A stretch of 15,118 nucleotides of DNA. Source: an uncultured Polycyclovorans sp. GTDB taxonomy: Bacteria; Pseudomonadota; Gammaproteobacteria; Nevskiales; Nevskiaceae. Positions 7,565 to 14,942 of this stretch are shown here, one piece after another. How positions within the stretch are numbered: the stretch's first letter is position 1; every line of letters starts with the position of its first letter. The stretch covers positions 1 to 15,118 of the forward strand of contig CAKZHZ010000004.1 in NCBI GenBank assembly GCA_936928855.1, given 5' to 3'. Under the pieces are notes generated by a model. It worked only from the letters and a program-made list of their open reading frames with translations, had not been told where the DNA came from and made no database searches. A program made the translations under genes and the position numbers.

Positions 7565-9215
7565 CGCTACCCACCCATGTTCTCACCACCTGGGCCACCC
7601 GCTTGGGGTCCTGGGCGACGGCCTGCCGGGCCATCGCCATCTTGTCGTCAAAGCTCAATGCATTGGGCGCGTCCAGCGTCACGGGGGCCCGTGGAATATC
7701 GGCCGCCGCCGTGGCCGCTGCCGGTACTGCGGGTGTCAGCAGGCGCCGCAGTGGCGCCGGGTCGGCCAGGCTCTTGAGCAACGGGCGCAGCGCAAGAAAC
7801 ACGATCAAGGCAAGCAACAACAGCCCCCCAGCCTCGCGGGCACCGTCCAGCACCCAGGCCTGCTGCCACCACGGCATGGGAGCGACGGGCGGTAACACCT
7901 CCTGCCGGAACGCCCCCTGCCGTACCGTGATGCTGTCTCCCCTGGCTTCCGAAAAGCCCACTGCACCCTTGACCAGTGCCTCCACGTCGGCCAGCGTCTC
8001 CGCGCTCCAACCCGGTGGTGCGGCGGGCGAGGACGGCGCGGGCGATGGGACGGGCTCGGGCTCGGCCATGGCATCGCCACCCTCAGCGACGGCAGGTACC
8101 GGCGGCGGCGTTGCCGTCACCGGCGGCAGTGGTGGGCTGTCGAGCAGCACGGCAACGGTGAGCCGCTGGATGCGCCCGCTGGCCGTGCGGCTGTAGGCCA
8201 TCTCACGGCTGACTTCGAACTGGCGGCGCTCCTGGGTGGTGGTGGCTTCCGGTGCCGCTGGCGGCGCGCCCGCCGTGACCGGGTCCCCCACCGAGTTGCT
8301 GGCCGCGCCGGGGATGCCGCCGGGCGCGCTGCCACCGGTGGCGTTGTCGCGGATCTGGCGGGTGACCTGCTCCTGACTGACCACCGTGTTGGGGTCGACC
8401 ACCTCACGTGCCTGCTCGGCTTCGGTGGGGTCCAGCTCCACCGTCACCTGCACCTCCGTGCGTCCGACCAGCGGCTGCAACAGCGTCTGGATACGATTGA
8501 CCAGCATGTCCTCGGTGCGACGCGCGAGGTCGAAATGAACCTGGGCGACCTGCGCCGCACTGTCGGTCTGCGACAGCAGGCCGCCGCGCGCATCGACCAC
8601 CGTCACATCCTCGGGCTTGAGCTCGGGAATGGCCGCCCCCACCAACCGGGAAATGGCCTCCGACTGCCCTGGTGCCAGCTGCGCACCCGGCAACAGCTCC
8701 ACCACCACCGATGCGGTGGCCGGGGCGCGATCACGAATGAAGGCACTGGGCTTGGGCAACGCCAGATGAACGCGGGCGGAGGCAATCCCCCGCAGGCCGC
8801 CGATGGTGCGGGCCAGCTCCTGCTCCAATGCACGCTGGTAACGGGCCCCTTCGAGAAAACTGCTGACCCCGAAACCGGGATCGGCATCGAGCGCATCCAT
8901 GCCCCCCTGTCCGACCACCACGCCGGAGCGCGCCAGGTGCATGCGTGCATCCATCACCCGTGATTCCGGTACCTGCACCACGCCGGGCGCGGGACCCAGC
9001 TGGACATCCAGGCCAGCGGCCCGCAGGGCATCGGCAACGGCGGCGGCCTCGCGGTCCGGCAGTCCGGTGTACAGCACCGACATCGGCGTACCGCGGCTCC
9101 ACAGTACCGCCGTGGTACCGGCCGCCACCGCCACCGCCACACCCAGCAGCAACAACAGCGGGCGCAGCAGGATGAGGGTGCGGGTCCATGCGGGAGGGGC
9201 GAGTGCTTCAGCCAT
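7557..9215 (-). CDS. fliF: Flagellar MS-ring protein FliF
   Basis: FliF builds the MS-ring in the inner membrane, the base on which rotor and export gate form. The 552 residues run as follows: transmembrane helix 1 at about 14-38; ring-building YscJ/FliF domain (about 45-220) with PDREAAAVADALRAAGLDV, GFGVSSFLEGARYQRALEQELARTI and ARVHLALPKPSAFI; the second ring region with TEVQVTVELDP and the QFEVSREMAYSRTASGRIQRL beta-collar segment; a Pro/Ala-rich insert at about 361-402; transmembrane helix 2 at about 463-480; and the FliG-binding tail with LSFDDKMAMARQAVAQDPKRVAQVVRTWV. The gene follows fliE by 24 bases. Confidence 0.97.
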   Translation of the reverse strand: MAEALAPPAWTRTLILLRPLLLLLGVAVAVAAGTTAVLWSRGTPMSVLYTGLPDREAAAVADALRAAGLDVQLGPAPGVVQVPESRVMDARMHLARSGVVVGQGGMDALDADPGFGVSSFLEGARYQRALEQELARTIGGLRGIASARVHLALPKPSAFIRDRAPATASVVVELLPGAQLAPGQSEAISRLVGAAIPELKPEDVTVVDARGGLLSQTDSAAQVAQVHFDLARRTEDMLVNRIQTLLQPLVGRTEVQVTVELDPTEAEQAREVVDPNTVVSQEQVTRQIRDNATGGSAPGGIPGAASNSVGDPVTAGAPPAAPEATTTQERRQFEVSREMAYSRTASGRIQRLTVAVLLDSPPLPPVTATPPPVPAVAEGGDAMAEPEPVPSPAPSSPAAPPGWSAETLADVEALVKGAVGFSEARGDSITVRQGAFRQEVLPPVAPMPWWQQAWVLDGAREAGGLLLLALIVFLALRPLLKSLADPAPLRRLLTPAVPAAATAAADIPRAPVTLDAPNALSFDDKMAMARQAVAQDPKRVAQVVRTWVGSDG

Positions 9216-9239
9216 GACTCAAAGGTCCTCGGGCAGCCG

Positions 9240-9569
9240 CTACAGCGGCATGTTCATGATGTCCTGGTAGGCCTGCACCACACGGTTTCGCACCTCCACC
9301 GTGGCGCGGAAGGCCACCTGTGATTTCTGCATCGCCACCATCGTGCTGGCGAGATCACCGCGGCCCAGTTCGAACTCGCGCGCCATCTGCTGGGCGTTGA
9401 GCTGGGTATCGCTGACCGACTTCAGGGCTTCGCCCATGCGCTGCGAAAAACTCGGCGCGTCCGCTTGCGTTGCCGCCGCAGCCGGCGCTGCAGGCAACTG
9501 GCTGCGGCTGCGCAGCGCACGCATCTCGCTGAGCAGTTGCTGGATGTTGTCGTTGCCGATGGTGTTCAT
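9240..9569 (-). CDS. fliE: Flagellar hook-basal body adaptor FliE
   Basis: FliE joins the MS-ring to the proximal rod and is among the first exported subunits. The 109-residue length fits the family. The C-terminal half has the usual features: FSQRMGEALKSVSDTQLNAQQMAREFELG, then DLASTMVAMQKSQVAFRATVEVRNRVVQAYQDIMNMPL, which is the classic FliE ending. The start ATG has a GGAG about 9 bases upstream. The 57-base gap to the activator gene upstream was searched for a sigma-54 site and none with correct spacing was found, so fliE probably relies on a promoter farther up. Confidence 0.96.
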   Translation of the reverse strand: MNTIGNDNIQQLLSEMRALRSRSQLPAAPAAAATQADAPSFSQRMGEALKSVSDTQLNAQQMAREFELGRGDLASTMVAMQKSQVAFRATVEVRNRVVQAYQDIMNMPL

Positions 9570-9626
9570 CGCCGGGGCTCCGGGGGCGTCTTCATGTCGT
9601 CGCCTTGCAAGCCGTCGGAGCCGTCA

Positions 9627-10703
<1,077 letters not shown>

Positions 10704-10732
10704 GGGGAGATTCCTGTGCAGGAGTTCGGGGA

Positions 10733-12100
10733 TCAGGCTTGCGCAGCCTGCGGAGCGGCGCGCAGCCGGGCGGCGGGATAGCCAAGCGATTCGCGGTACT
10801 TCGCCACCGTGCGCCGGGCCAGACGCACACCGCGTTGATGCAGGGTGTCGACCAGCGCGGCGTCATCCAGCGGGATCTGCTCGTGCTCGATGAGGCGCTG
10901 CACCATCGCGCGTGCTGCTGCGGCCGCCACACCGTCCTCGCCCGCGGCCTGGCTGAAGAAGGCACGCAGCGACACCACGCCCTGCGGCAGCTCCACGTAC
11001 TTGCCGTTGACCGCGCGGCAGACAGTGGACTCGTGCACCCCCACCACCTCGGCAATTTCCCTGAGCGACAGCGGCTTGAGCGCCACCATGCCCTGCTGCA
11101 ACACGCCGAACTGGCGCGCCAGCACTGCCTGCGCCACCCGCAACACCGTCTGCCCACGCTGACGCAGGCTCTTGATCAGCCAGCGGGCCTCGGTGCGCTG
11201 ATGACGCAGCGGATCCGCCTCGCGCCCCAGGGTATCGAGCAGGCGTGAATAGGCCCGATTGAGTCGCAGCGCCGGCTGCCCTTCGGCATTCAGCTCCACA
11301 TGCCAGCGACCCTCCCGCCGCACCACCCGCACATCGGGAATGACCGGGGTGGCCTCCGGCAGCGCCGCCCCCGGGCGGGTGGACAGGCCGCGCAGCAACT
11401 TCAGCGCTGCACCGAATGCGGCCGGGCTGGCGCGCAGGCTGCGGCGCAGCAGATCCAGCTCACGCCGCCCCAGGCGCGTCATGCCGCGCTCCACGATACG
11501 CAGGGCCAGATCCCGCGCCGCCGAAGCCGGCATGGCGCGCAGCTGCAACTCCAGCGCCTCGTCCAGATGCCGGGCGCCGTAGCCCTCCGGGCCGACCCGC
11601 TGCACCAGCGTGAGCGCCTGATCCAGCAACGATTCCGCCACCCCATGCCGCTGGGCCAGCTCATGCAGCGGCGCCTCCACAAAGCCCCGTTCGTCAATCG
11701 CCTCCAACACAATCAGCACCGCTGCCTGCAGGGCCGACGGCACCGACTCCAGCTGCAGCGCCGCCAACACCTGCGACAAGGGATCGGTGGGCTCCGGCGC
11801 AGGGACCGTGTATTCCGGTCCATCGCCTTCGAAGCTGCCGCCACGGGCCAGGACACTCAGCGTGTGATCCCATGGCAGCTCCGCCGCCGCCTCCGCCGGG
11901 CTCCACACGGCATCCATGTCGACGGTGTCGTCGTCATCCTCGACATCCATCTCGGGTTCCGCATCCAACATCACGTTGGCACTGAGCCACTGCTGGACCT
12001 CGGTTTGCAGTGCCTCGGCATCCAGCTGCAACAGCTGACTCTGCTGAATGCGGGTCGGATGTGCCTTTTGCTGCAGCCCCACCTGAAAAGCGGCTTTCAT
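10733..12100 (-). CDS. rpoN: RNA polymerase sigma-54 factor RpoN, probably the flagellar paralogue
   Basis: Sigma-54 directs RNA polymerase to -24/-12 promoters opened by enhancer-binding proteins. The 455-residue protein has a Gln/Leu-rich region I (about 1-46), an acidic region II (about 47-75), a core-binding domain (about 105-300), a helix-turn-helix (about 346-365, SLREIAEVVGVHESTVCRAV) and the invariant RpoN box ARRTVAKYRE at 428-437. Region I is divergent: the usual TPQLQQ is PTRIQQ, and the usual NP-x-LE near residue 42 reads NVMLD. A strong AAGGGAGA lies about 5 bases ahead of the ATG. Adjacent position to fleQ and fliE matches the rpoN2 arrangement known in Xanthomonas. A second, housekeeping rpoN elsewhere is expected but not shown here. 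Confidence 0.93.
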   Translation of the reverse strand: MKAAFQVGLQQKAHPTRIQQSQLLQLDAEALQTEVQQWLSANVMLDAEPEMDVEDDDDTVDMDAVWSPAEAAAELPWDHTLSVLARGGSFEGDGPEYTVPAPEPTDPLSQVLAALQLESVPSALQAAVLIVLEAIDERGFVEAPLHELAQRHGVAESLLDQALTLVQRVGPEGYGARHLDEALELQLRAMPASAARDLALRIVERGMTRLGRRELDLLRRSLRASPAAFGAALKLLRGLSTRPGAALPEATPVIPDVRVVRREGRWHVELNAEGQPALRLNRAYSRLLDTLGREADPLRHQRTEARWLIKSLRQRGQTVLRVAQAVLARQFGVLQQGMVALKPLSLREIAEVVGVHESTVCRAVNGKYVELPQGVVSLRAFFSQAAGEDGVAAAAARAMVQRLIEHEQIPLDDAALVDTLHQRGVRLARRTVAKYRESLGYPAARLRAAPQAAQA

Positions 12101-12350
12101 GTGCGTCTCCCTTTACGTTGAGGACCCGACACCGGGGAGGTGTTGGCTTTTCGTCGTGAGCTACCTTCGCCCAGAAAAGCGCCCGCCACCATGTAGGACT
12201 GCACTTACTTTTGTAGGGATATTCCTGATAGTCGCACTGCAACAAACGTCCGTGCCATCAGCTTTTTCATTTCGGGCGCGCAGATGGCGGGCGGACATCT
12301 CAGGACGAACGGCGACACCGAAGCCCCCCGCAACGCCCGACACCCAACCG
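12101..12350. other. Leader region of rpoN, no gene recognised
   Basis: These 250 bases lie between the rpoN start and the first repeat array. They hold the rpoN ribosome-binding sequence (12106-12113) and a short hairpin at 12126-12146. A TGGCACG at 12251-12257 (minus strand) resembles half a sigma-54 promoter but has wrong spacing. I saw no convincing sigma-70 promoter. The base composition is less GC-biased than in the fli genes, notably at 12190-12270. Short open frames here show no recognisable protein. Confidence 0.5.
12126..12146. promoter_or_regulatory. Short hairpin in the rpoN leader
   Basis: CCGACACC pairs with GGTGTTGG around the loop GGGGA. On the plus strand there are eight pairs including one G-T wobble, followed by CTTTTC. 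On the minus strand, the rpoN sense, one position becomes an A-C mismatch. It lies about 26 bases ahead of the rpoN start. It could be a leader structure, a weak plus-strand terminator, or chance. Confidence 0.2.
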
Positions 12351-12690
12351 GTCATGCCCGACTCGAGCAGGCATCCACCTTCAACCGTCGCAAGTGGATC
12401 CCGCATCAAGTGCGGGATGACGTTTGGCACCCATCACCCGTCATGCCCGACTTGATCGGGCATCCAGACCCGACCGTCGCAAGTGGATCCCGCATCAAGT
12501 AAGGGATGACGTTTGCTACCCATCACCCGTCATGCCCGACTTGATCGGGCATCCAGTCTCAACCGTTGCAGGTGGACCCCGCATCAAGTGCGGGATGACG
12601 TCCGCTACCCATCGCCCGTCATGCCCGACTCGATCGGGCATCCAGACTCCGACCGTTGCAGGTGGCCCCCCGATCAAGTCGGGGGTGACG
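12351..12690. repeat. Array A of the 89-base twin-hairpin repeat, four units
   Basis: Units begin at 12351, 12440, 12529 and 12618, an exact 89-base period. Each has a left hairpin (stem ATGCCCGA/TCGGGCAT, loop CTTGA or CTCGA), a 17-base linker with ACCGTYGCA, a right hairpin (stem ATCCCGCA/TGCGGGAT, loop TCAAG) and an 18-base spacer such as GTTTGCTACCCATCACCC. The left hairpin of unit 1 is degraded. The right hairpin of unit 2 reads AAGTAAGGG, which breaks its stem. The right hairpin of unit 4 has a different but still paired stem (CCCCGA/TCGGGG). The period is not a multiple of three, so reading frames through the array cycle and do not encode a real protein. Confidence 0.93.
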
Positions 12691-12779
12691 AGGGGGAGAA
12701 GTCAGGGGTGACGAGGGGGAGAAGTCGGGGGTGACGAGGGGGAGAAGTCGGGGTTGACGAGAAGGGAAGTCGGGCATCC
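12676..12779. repeat. 23-base minisatellite grown from the end of array A
   Basis: Starting inside the last right hairpin, AAGTCGGGGGTGACG plus AGGGGGAG repeats with starts at 12676, 12699, 12722 and 12745, a 23-base period. A partial copy at 12767 follows after 22 bases. Copies differ at a few positions (AAGTCAGGGG, TCGGGGTTGAC, AGAAGGGA). The final copy runs into CGGGCATCCA, which is the right arm of a left hairpin. The 12780-12889 stretch after it looks like a decayed further unit and then unstructured sequence up to the HEPN gene. Confidence 0.88.
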
Positions 12780-12889
12780 AGACCTCAAGCGATGTGAGTG
12801 GCGCGGATGGACGACTTGGCGCCAGCAACGGGATGCAGTGACTCAACACCCTTCACTCGCCGCTCAGCACTATTGTGCCTACCCCGCAG

Positions 12890-13357
12890 TCAGGCCTTTT
12901 CGATCAACGGCCGAAACCGTTCGAGTAGTGCCGCCAGCTCCTGCGCCGCAGTAGCCGCCTGGTTGAGGTAGCCTGCTCGCAGCACATCATCTTGTGGATA
13001 GTCGTGTGCGAAACGATTGCGGATGACACGCAGCTCCTGCCAACGCTCAACGCTACTCAGATAACCCAGCTTCTCCAAACGGTGCAGCTTGTCGAGCATC
13101 GGCCGGTCGTCATAGGGTTCCTGAAGGTAGGCCAGCGCAGTGGGGAAAAGGCGGGCACCCATGGCATCCTGCAGCTTCGTGAAACGAAGGATGAACTGAT
13201 CCCAGTCCTGTACCACTTCATCATCAAACGTGGGTAGCGCTTCTGCAGATACCGGCAAGACCGGCTGCAACGCAGTCAACGCATGCTGCAGATGATGCAA
13301 ATGGCGCTGGCACTGCTGCCACGCCTCGTCGAGCAGCAGTCGGCTGTCAGCCATCAC
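12890..13357 (-). CDS. hepT: HEPN-domain toxin of a HepT/MntA-type toxin-antitoxin pair
   Basis: HepT-type HEPN proteins are RNases that act as growth-arresting toxins. They are silenced by their MNT partner, which adds AMP to the Tyr of the RX4HXY motif. The 155-residue all-helical protein carries that motif intact as RNRFAHDY at 113-120 (Arg113, His118, Tyr120), inside ELRVIRNRFAHDYPQDD. This is the standard HEPN context. The N-terminal half (about 1-100) is helical and not clearly assigned to a Pfam subfamily by eye. The start is GTG at 13357 or the next codon ATG at 13354, which overlap the mnt stop by 4 bases or 1. Both lie behind a GGGAGGG sequence. Tight coupling to the MNT gene supports the pair call. 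The exact HEPN subfamily is unsure. Confidence 0.85.
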   Translation of the reverse strand: MMADSRLLLDEAWQQCQRHLHHLQHALTALQPVLPVSAEALPTFDDEVVQDWDQFILRFTKLQDAMGARLFPTALAYLQEPYDDRPMLDKLHRLEKLGYLSSVERWQELRVIRNRFAHDYPQDDVLRAGYLNQAATAAQELAALLERFRPLIEKA

Positions 13358-13659
13358 AGCGTCAATCCCTCCCGGCGCGCCACGTCGAAGATCGGCGGAT
13401 GGCTTTTCCGTCCCGGATAATCGATCAACACGTCGATTTTCTGCTCACCCAACTGCTGATACAACAACGAAAGAAAACGGGTGTGCGCGAACACGATCTG
13501 ACCGGGATCTTCCAACGTGGTTTCGATCAGCACATCGATATCCCCCCCTCGCTTGGTATCGTCTACCCGCGAACCAAACAGCCGCACAACGGCCCCACCG
13601 CCGAAGGATGCCTCCGCAGCCCGCTTGATAACTGCCCTGGATTCCGATGAAAGCCGCAT
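13354..13659 (-). CDS. mntA: MNT-family nucleotidyltransferase antitoxin (MntA type)
   Basis: Minimal nucleotidyltransferases of this kind transfer AMP from ATP to the HEPN toxin and so neutralise it. With the ATG start at 13659 the protein has 101 residues. It shows LFGSRVDDTKRGGDIDVLIE (about 28-47), the polymerase-beta-like GS...DxD signature with Gly29-Ser30 and the metal-binding Asp40 and Asp42. A third acidic position lies in QKIDVLIDYPGR (Asp near residue 78). GS and DxD are nine residues apart, one fewer than the often quoted GSX10DXD. In-frame TTG at 13680 and GTG at 13671 are alternative starts. The ATG is preferred because the protein then begins MRLSSESRAVIKR, like its relatives. 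It is the first gene of the pair. Confidence 0.87.
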   Translation of the reverse strand: MRLSSESRAVIKRAAEASFGGGAVVRLFGSRVDDTKRGGDIDVLIETTLEDPGQIVFAHTRFLSLLYQQLGEQKIDVLIDYPGRKSHPPIFDVARREGLTL

Positions 13660-13751
13660 CGCCGTAGGCACCCTGTACAAACCTGAAACACCCGCCCGCC
13701 TATGCTGGCATGGTAGATCATCGCCCCCACGGGCCCAAGGGCCCGAACCCC

Positions 13752-14073
13752 GTCATGCCCTACTTGATGGAGCCTCCAGCCTCAACCGTTGCAGGTGGAT
13801 CCCGCATCACGTGCGGGATGACGCCCACCACCCATCAACCGTCATGCCCGACTCGATCGGGCATCCAGTCTCAACCGTCGCAGGTGGATCCCGCATCAAG
13901 TGCGGGATGACGTTTGGCACCCATCACCCGTCATGCCCGACTTGATCGGGCATCCAGACCCGACCGTCGCAAGTGGATCCCGCATCAAGTGCGGGATGAC
14001 GTTTGCTACCCACCCCCGTCATACCCGACTCGATCGGGCATCCAGACCTCAACCGTTGCAAATGCTCAGCCAG
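13752..14073. repeat. Array B of the 89-base twin-hairpin repeat
   Basis: Units begin at 13752, 13841, 13930 and 14018 (steps 89, 89 and 88). The first left hairpin is decayed (GCCCTA against GGAGCC). Its right hairpin has loop TCACG in place of TCAAG. The middle two units are canonical. The fourth starts with CATACCCGA, losing one pair, and stops after its linker near 14060-14073, just before the antitoxin promoter region. Positions 13871-14012 match array A positions 12381-12522 at all but three bases. The array lies between two divergent toxin-antitoxin modules. Confidence 0.93.
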
Positions 14074-14111
14074 CGATCAGCGGCAAGCTGAGTTGGGCAA
14101 CCGGCAAATCT

Positions 14112-14130
14112 TGTATTGACAATCAATACA
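14112..14130. promoter_or_regulatory. Operator-like palindrome 1 ahead of the tacA-type antitoxin
   Basis: TGTATTGACAATCAATACA is an inverted repeat with 8-base arms TGTATTGA and TCAATACA around CAA. It contains a perfect -35 hexamer TTGACA at 14116-14121, although no -10 hexamer is found at 16-18 bases from it. Ribbon-helix-helix antitoxins of this family repress their own operon by binding palindromes in this position. The assignment as operator is inference. Confidence 0.6.
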
Positions 14131-14143
14131 CACCCCCCCATCC

Positions 14144-14162
14144 TGTATATCAACCCGATACA
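14144..14162. promoter_or_regulatory. Operator-like palindrome 2 ahead of the tacA-type antitoxin
   Basis: TGTATATCAACCCGATACA has the same outer arms (TGTAT and ATACA) and the same 9-base gap as the upstream palindrome, 32 bases further on. The inner arm positions are not symmetric. It ends 13 bases before the antitoxin ATG and includes TATATC (14146-14151), a possible -10 element. Binding here would block transcription initiation. Confidence 0.5.
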
Positions 14163-14175
14163 CAACAGGTGCCAC

Positions 14176-14454
14176 ATGAGAGAAGCTGCCATCAACCTGC
14201 GGGCGCTCCCGCAGCAGCGGGATCTCATTGATCAGGCAGCGACGCTGCTGGGCAAGAACCGATCAGATTTCATGTTGGAAGCGGCATGCGAGCGCGCTCA
14301 GTCCGTACTACTCGATCAGGTGTTCTTCAAGCTGGATGCCGAGCGGTTTCAGCAATTCACCGCCCTGCTCGATGCCCCGCCGACTCCCAATGAAGGACTG
14401 AAGAAACTCATGGCGGTGAAGGCGCCTTGGGAAAAGCCGCATCGTGGCGCTTGA
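14176..14454 (+). CDS. tacA: DUF1778 ribbon-helix-helix antitoxin (TacA type)
   Basis: TacA-type antitoxins bind DNA through an N-terminal ribbon-helix-helix and wrap their C-terminus around the acetyltransferase toxin. The 92-residue protein starts MREAAINLRALPQQRDLIDQ (strand, then helix 1) and continues LLGKNRSDFMLEAACERAQ (helix 2), which is the standard DUF1778 pattern. The C-terminal part FKLDAERFQQFTALLDAPP and EGLKKLMAVKAPWE is the usual toxin-binding tail. I chose ATG at 14176, with AGGTG ahead, over an in-frame ATG at 14116. The upstream choice would translate through both operator-like palindromes and adds residues unlike the family. It overlaps the toxin gene by 11 bases. Confidence 0.92.
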   Translation: MREAAINLRALPQQRDLIDQAATLLGKNRSDFMLEAACERAQSVLLDQVFFKLDAERFQQFTALLDAPPTPNEGLKKLMAVKAPWEKPHRGA

Positions 14455-14929
14455 CCTGCAGCCGCCTGAATCGCTCAGCGCCACGCACGCCGTCAGTGAA
14501 TTTTCCTGCGGAGAGCCCGTTCTGGACGAATGGCTGAAGCGAAGAGCCCTGGCCAATCAGGCGAGTGGCGCCAGCCGCACCTTCGTCGTTAAATCCGGGG
14601 ACGGAATGGTTGTCGGATACTACGCGCTGGCTGCAGGCGCAGTGGCATTGGCCGATGCCACCGGCAACGTCCGCCGCAACATGCCAGATCCTATCCCCGT
14701 CCTCGTACTGGGGCGACTGGCTGTCGATCATCGCGCAGCGGGCCGGCACCTCGGCGCTGCGCTGCTCAAGGATGCAGTCGCCCGCGCAACGGCGGTGGCA
14801 GAAAATGCTGGCGTGAGAGCGTTGATGGTGCATGCGCTCCACGAGAAGGCCAGAAGCTTTTACCTGAAGTTTGGCTTCCGGCCCTCACCGACAGACCACC
14901 TGACGTTGATGTTGCGGCTTTCACACTGA
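14444..14929 (+). CDS. tacT: GNAT acetyltransferase toxin (TacT type)
   Basis: TacT-type toxins acetylate the amino acid on charged tRNAs and stop translation. The 161-residue protein begins with GTG, 11 bases inside the antitoxin gene. Motifs are FSCGEPVLDEWLKRRALANQ (about 20-39), FVVKSGDGMVVGYYALAAG (about 47-65), PIPVLVLGRLAVDHRAAGRHLGAALLKDA (about 83-111, the acetyl-CoA loop) and ALHEKARSFYLKFGFRPSP (about 131-149), with Tyr140 in the position of the catalytic Tyr of Salmonella TacT. The pyrophosphate loop reads RAAGRHLG, with His102 where the family motif usually has Gly. Order, overlap and partner make the toxin call strong. Substrate tRNA is not predictable from sequence. Confidence 0.93.
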   Translation: MALDLQPPESLSATHAVSEFSCGEPVLDEWLKRRALANQASGASRTFVVKSGDGMVVGYYALAAGAVALADATGNVRRNMPDPIPVLVLGRLAVDHRAAGRHLGAALLKDAVARATAVAENAGVRALMVHALHEKARSFYLKFGFRPSPTDHLTLMLRLSH

Positions 14930-14942
14930 AGCCCGCACCCCC

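Noticed and set aside
9570..9626. Possible sigma-54 promoter ahead of fliE
   Set aside because: A TTGCA is present, but no GG-containing -24 element lies at the right distance. The nearest GG is two bases too far.
12238..12257. Possible sigma-54 promoter ahead of rpoN (TGGCACG then TTGCA on the minus strand)
   Set aside because: The -24 element is perfect, but there are 14 bases between its GG and the GC of TTGCA instead of the required 10. At the correct distance the sequence is TTTGT.
12284..12734. Open frames through array A giving peptides such as HARLDRASRPDRRKW
   Set aside because: They follow the repeat units through all frames (period 89, not divisible by 3), resemble no real family and are the usual false proteins made by such repeats.
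12867..12878. Small palindrome GCACTATTGTGC after the HEPN gene as a terminator
   Set aside because: The stem is only four pairs and no T-tract follows in the minus-strand direction.
13703..13744. Short symmetric elements (ATGCTGGCAT and doubled GGGCCC) ahead of the mnt gene as operator or promoter
   Set aside because: Arms are very short, no -10/-35 pair could be matched nearby, and GGGCCC symmetry is expected by chance at this GC content.
14116..14144. Classical sigma-70 promoter using TTGACA at 14116
   Set aside because: No acceptable -10 hexamer occurs 16-18 bases downstream, where the sequence is C-rich. The TATATC at 14146 is 24 bases away. The promoter may use a weaker -35, so I annotate only the palindromes.
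13517..14231. Open frames through array B and into the antitoxin leader
   Set aside because: Same repeat-derived peptides as in array A. They also run over the mnt gene and the operator sites on the opposite or same strand without ribosome-binding evidence.
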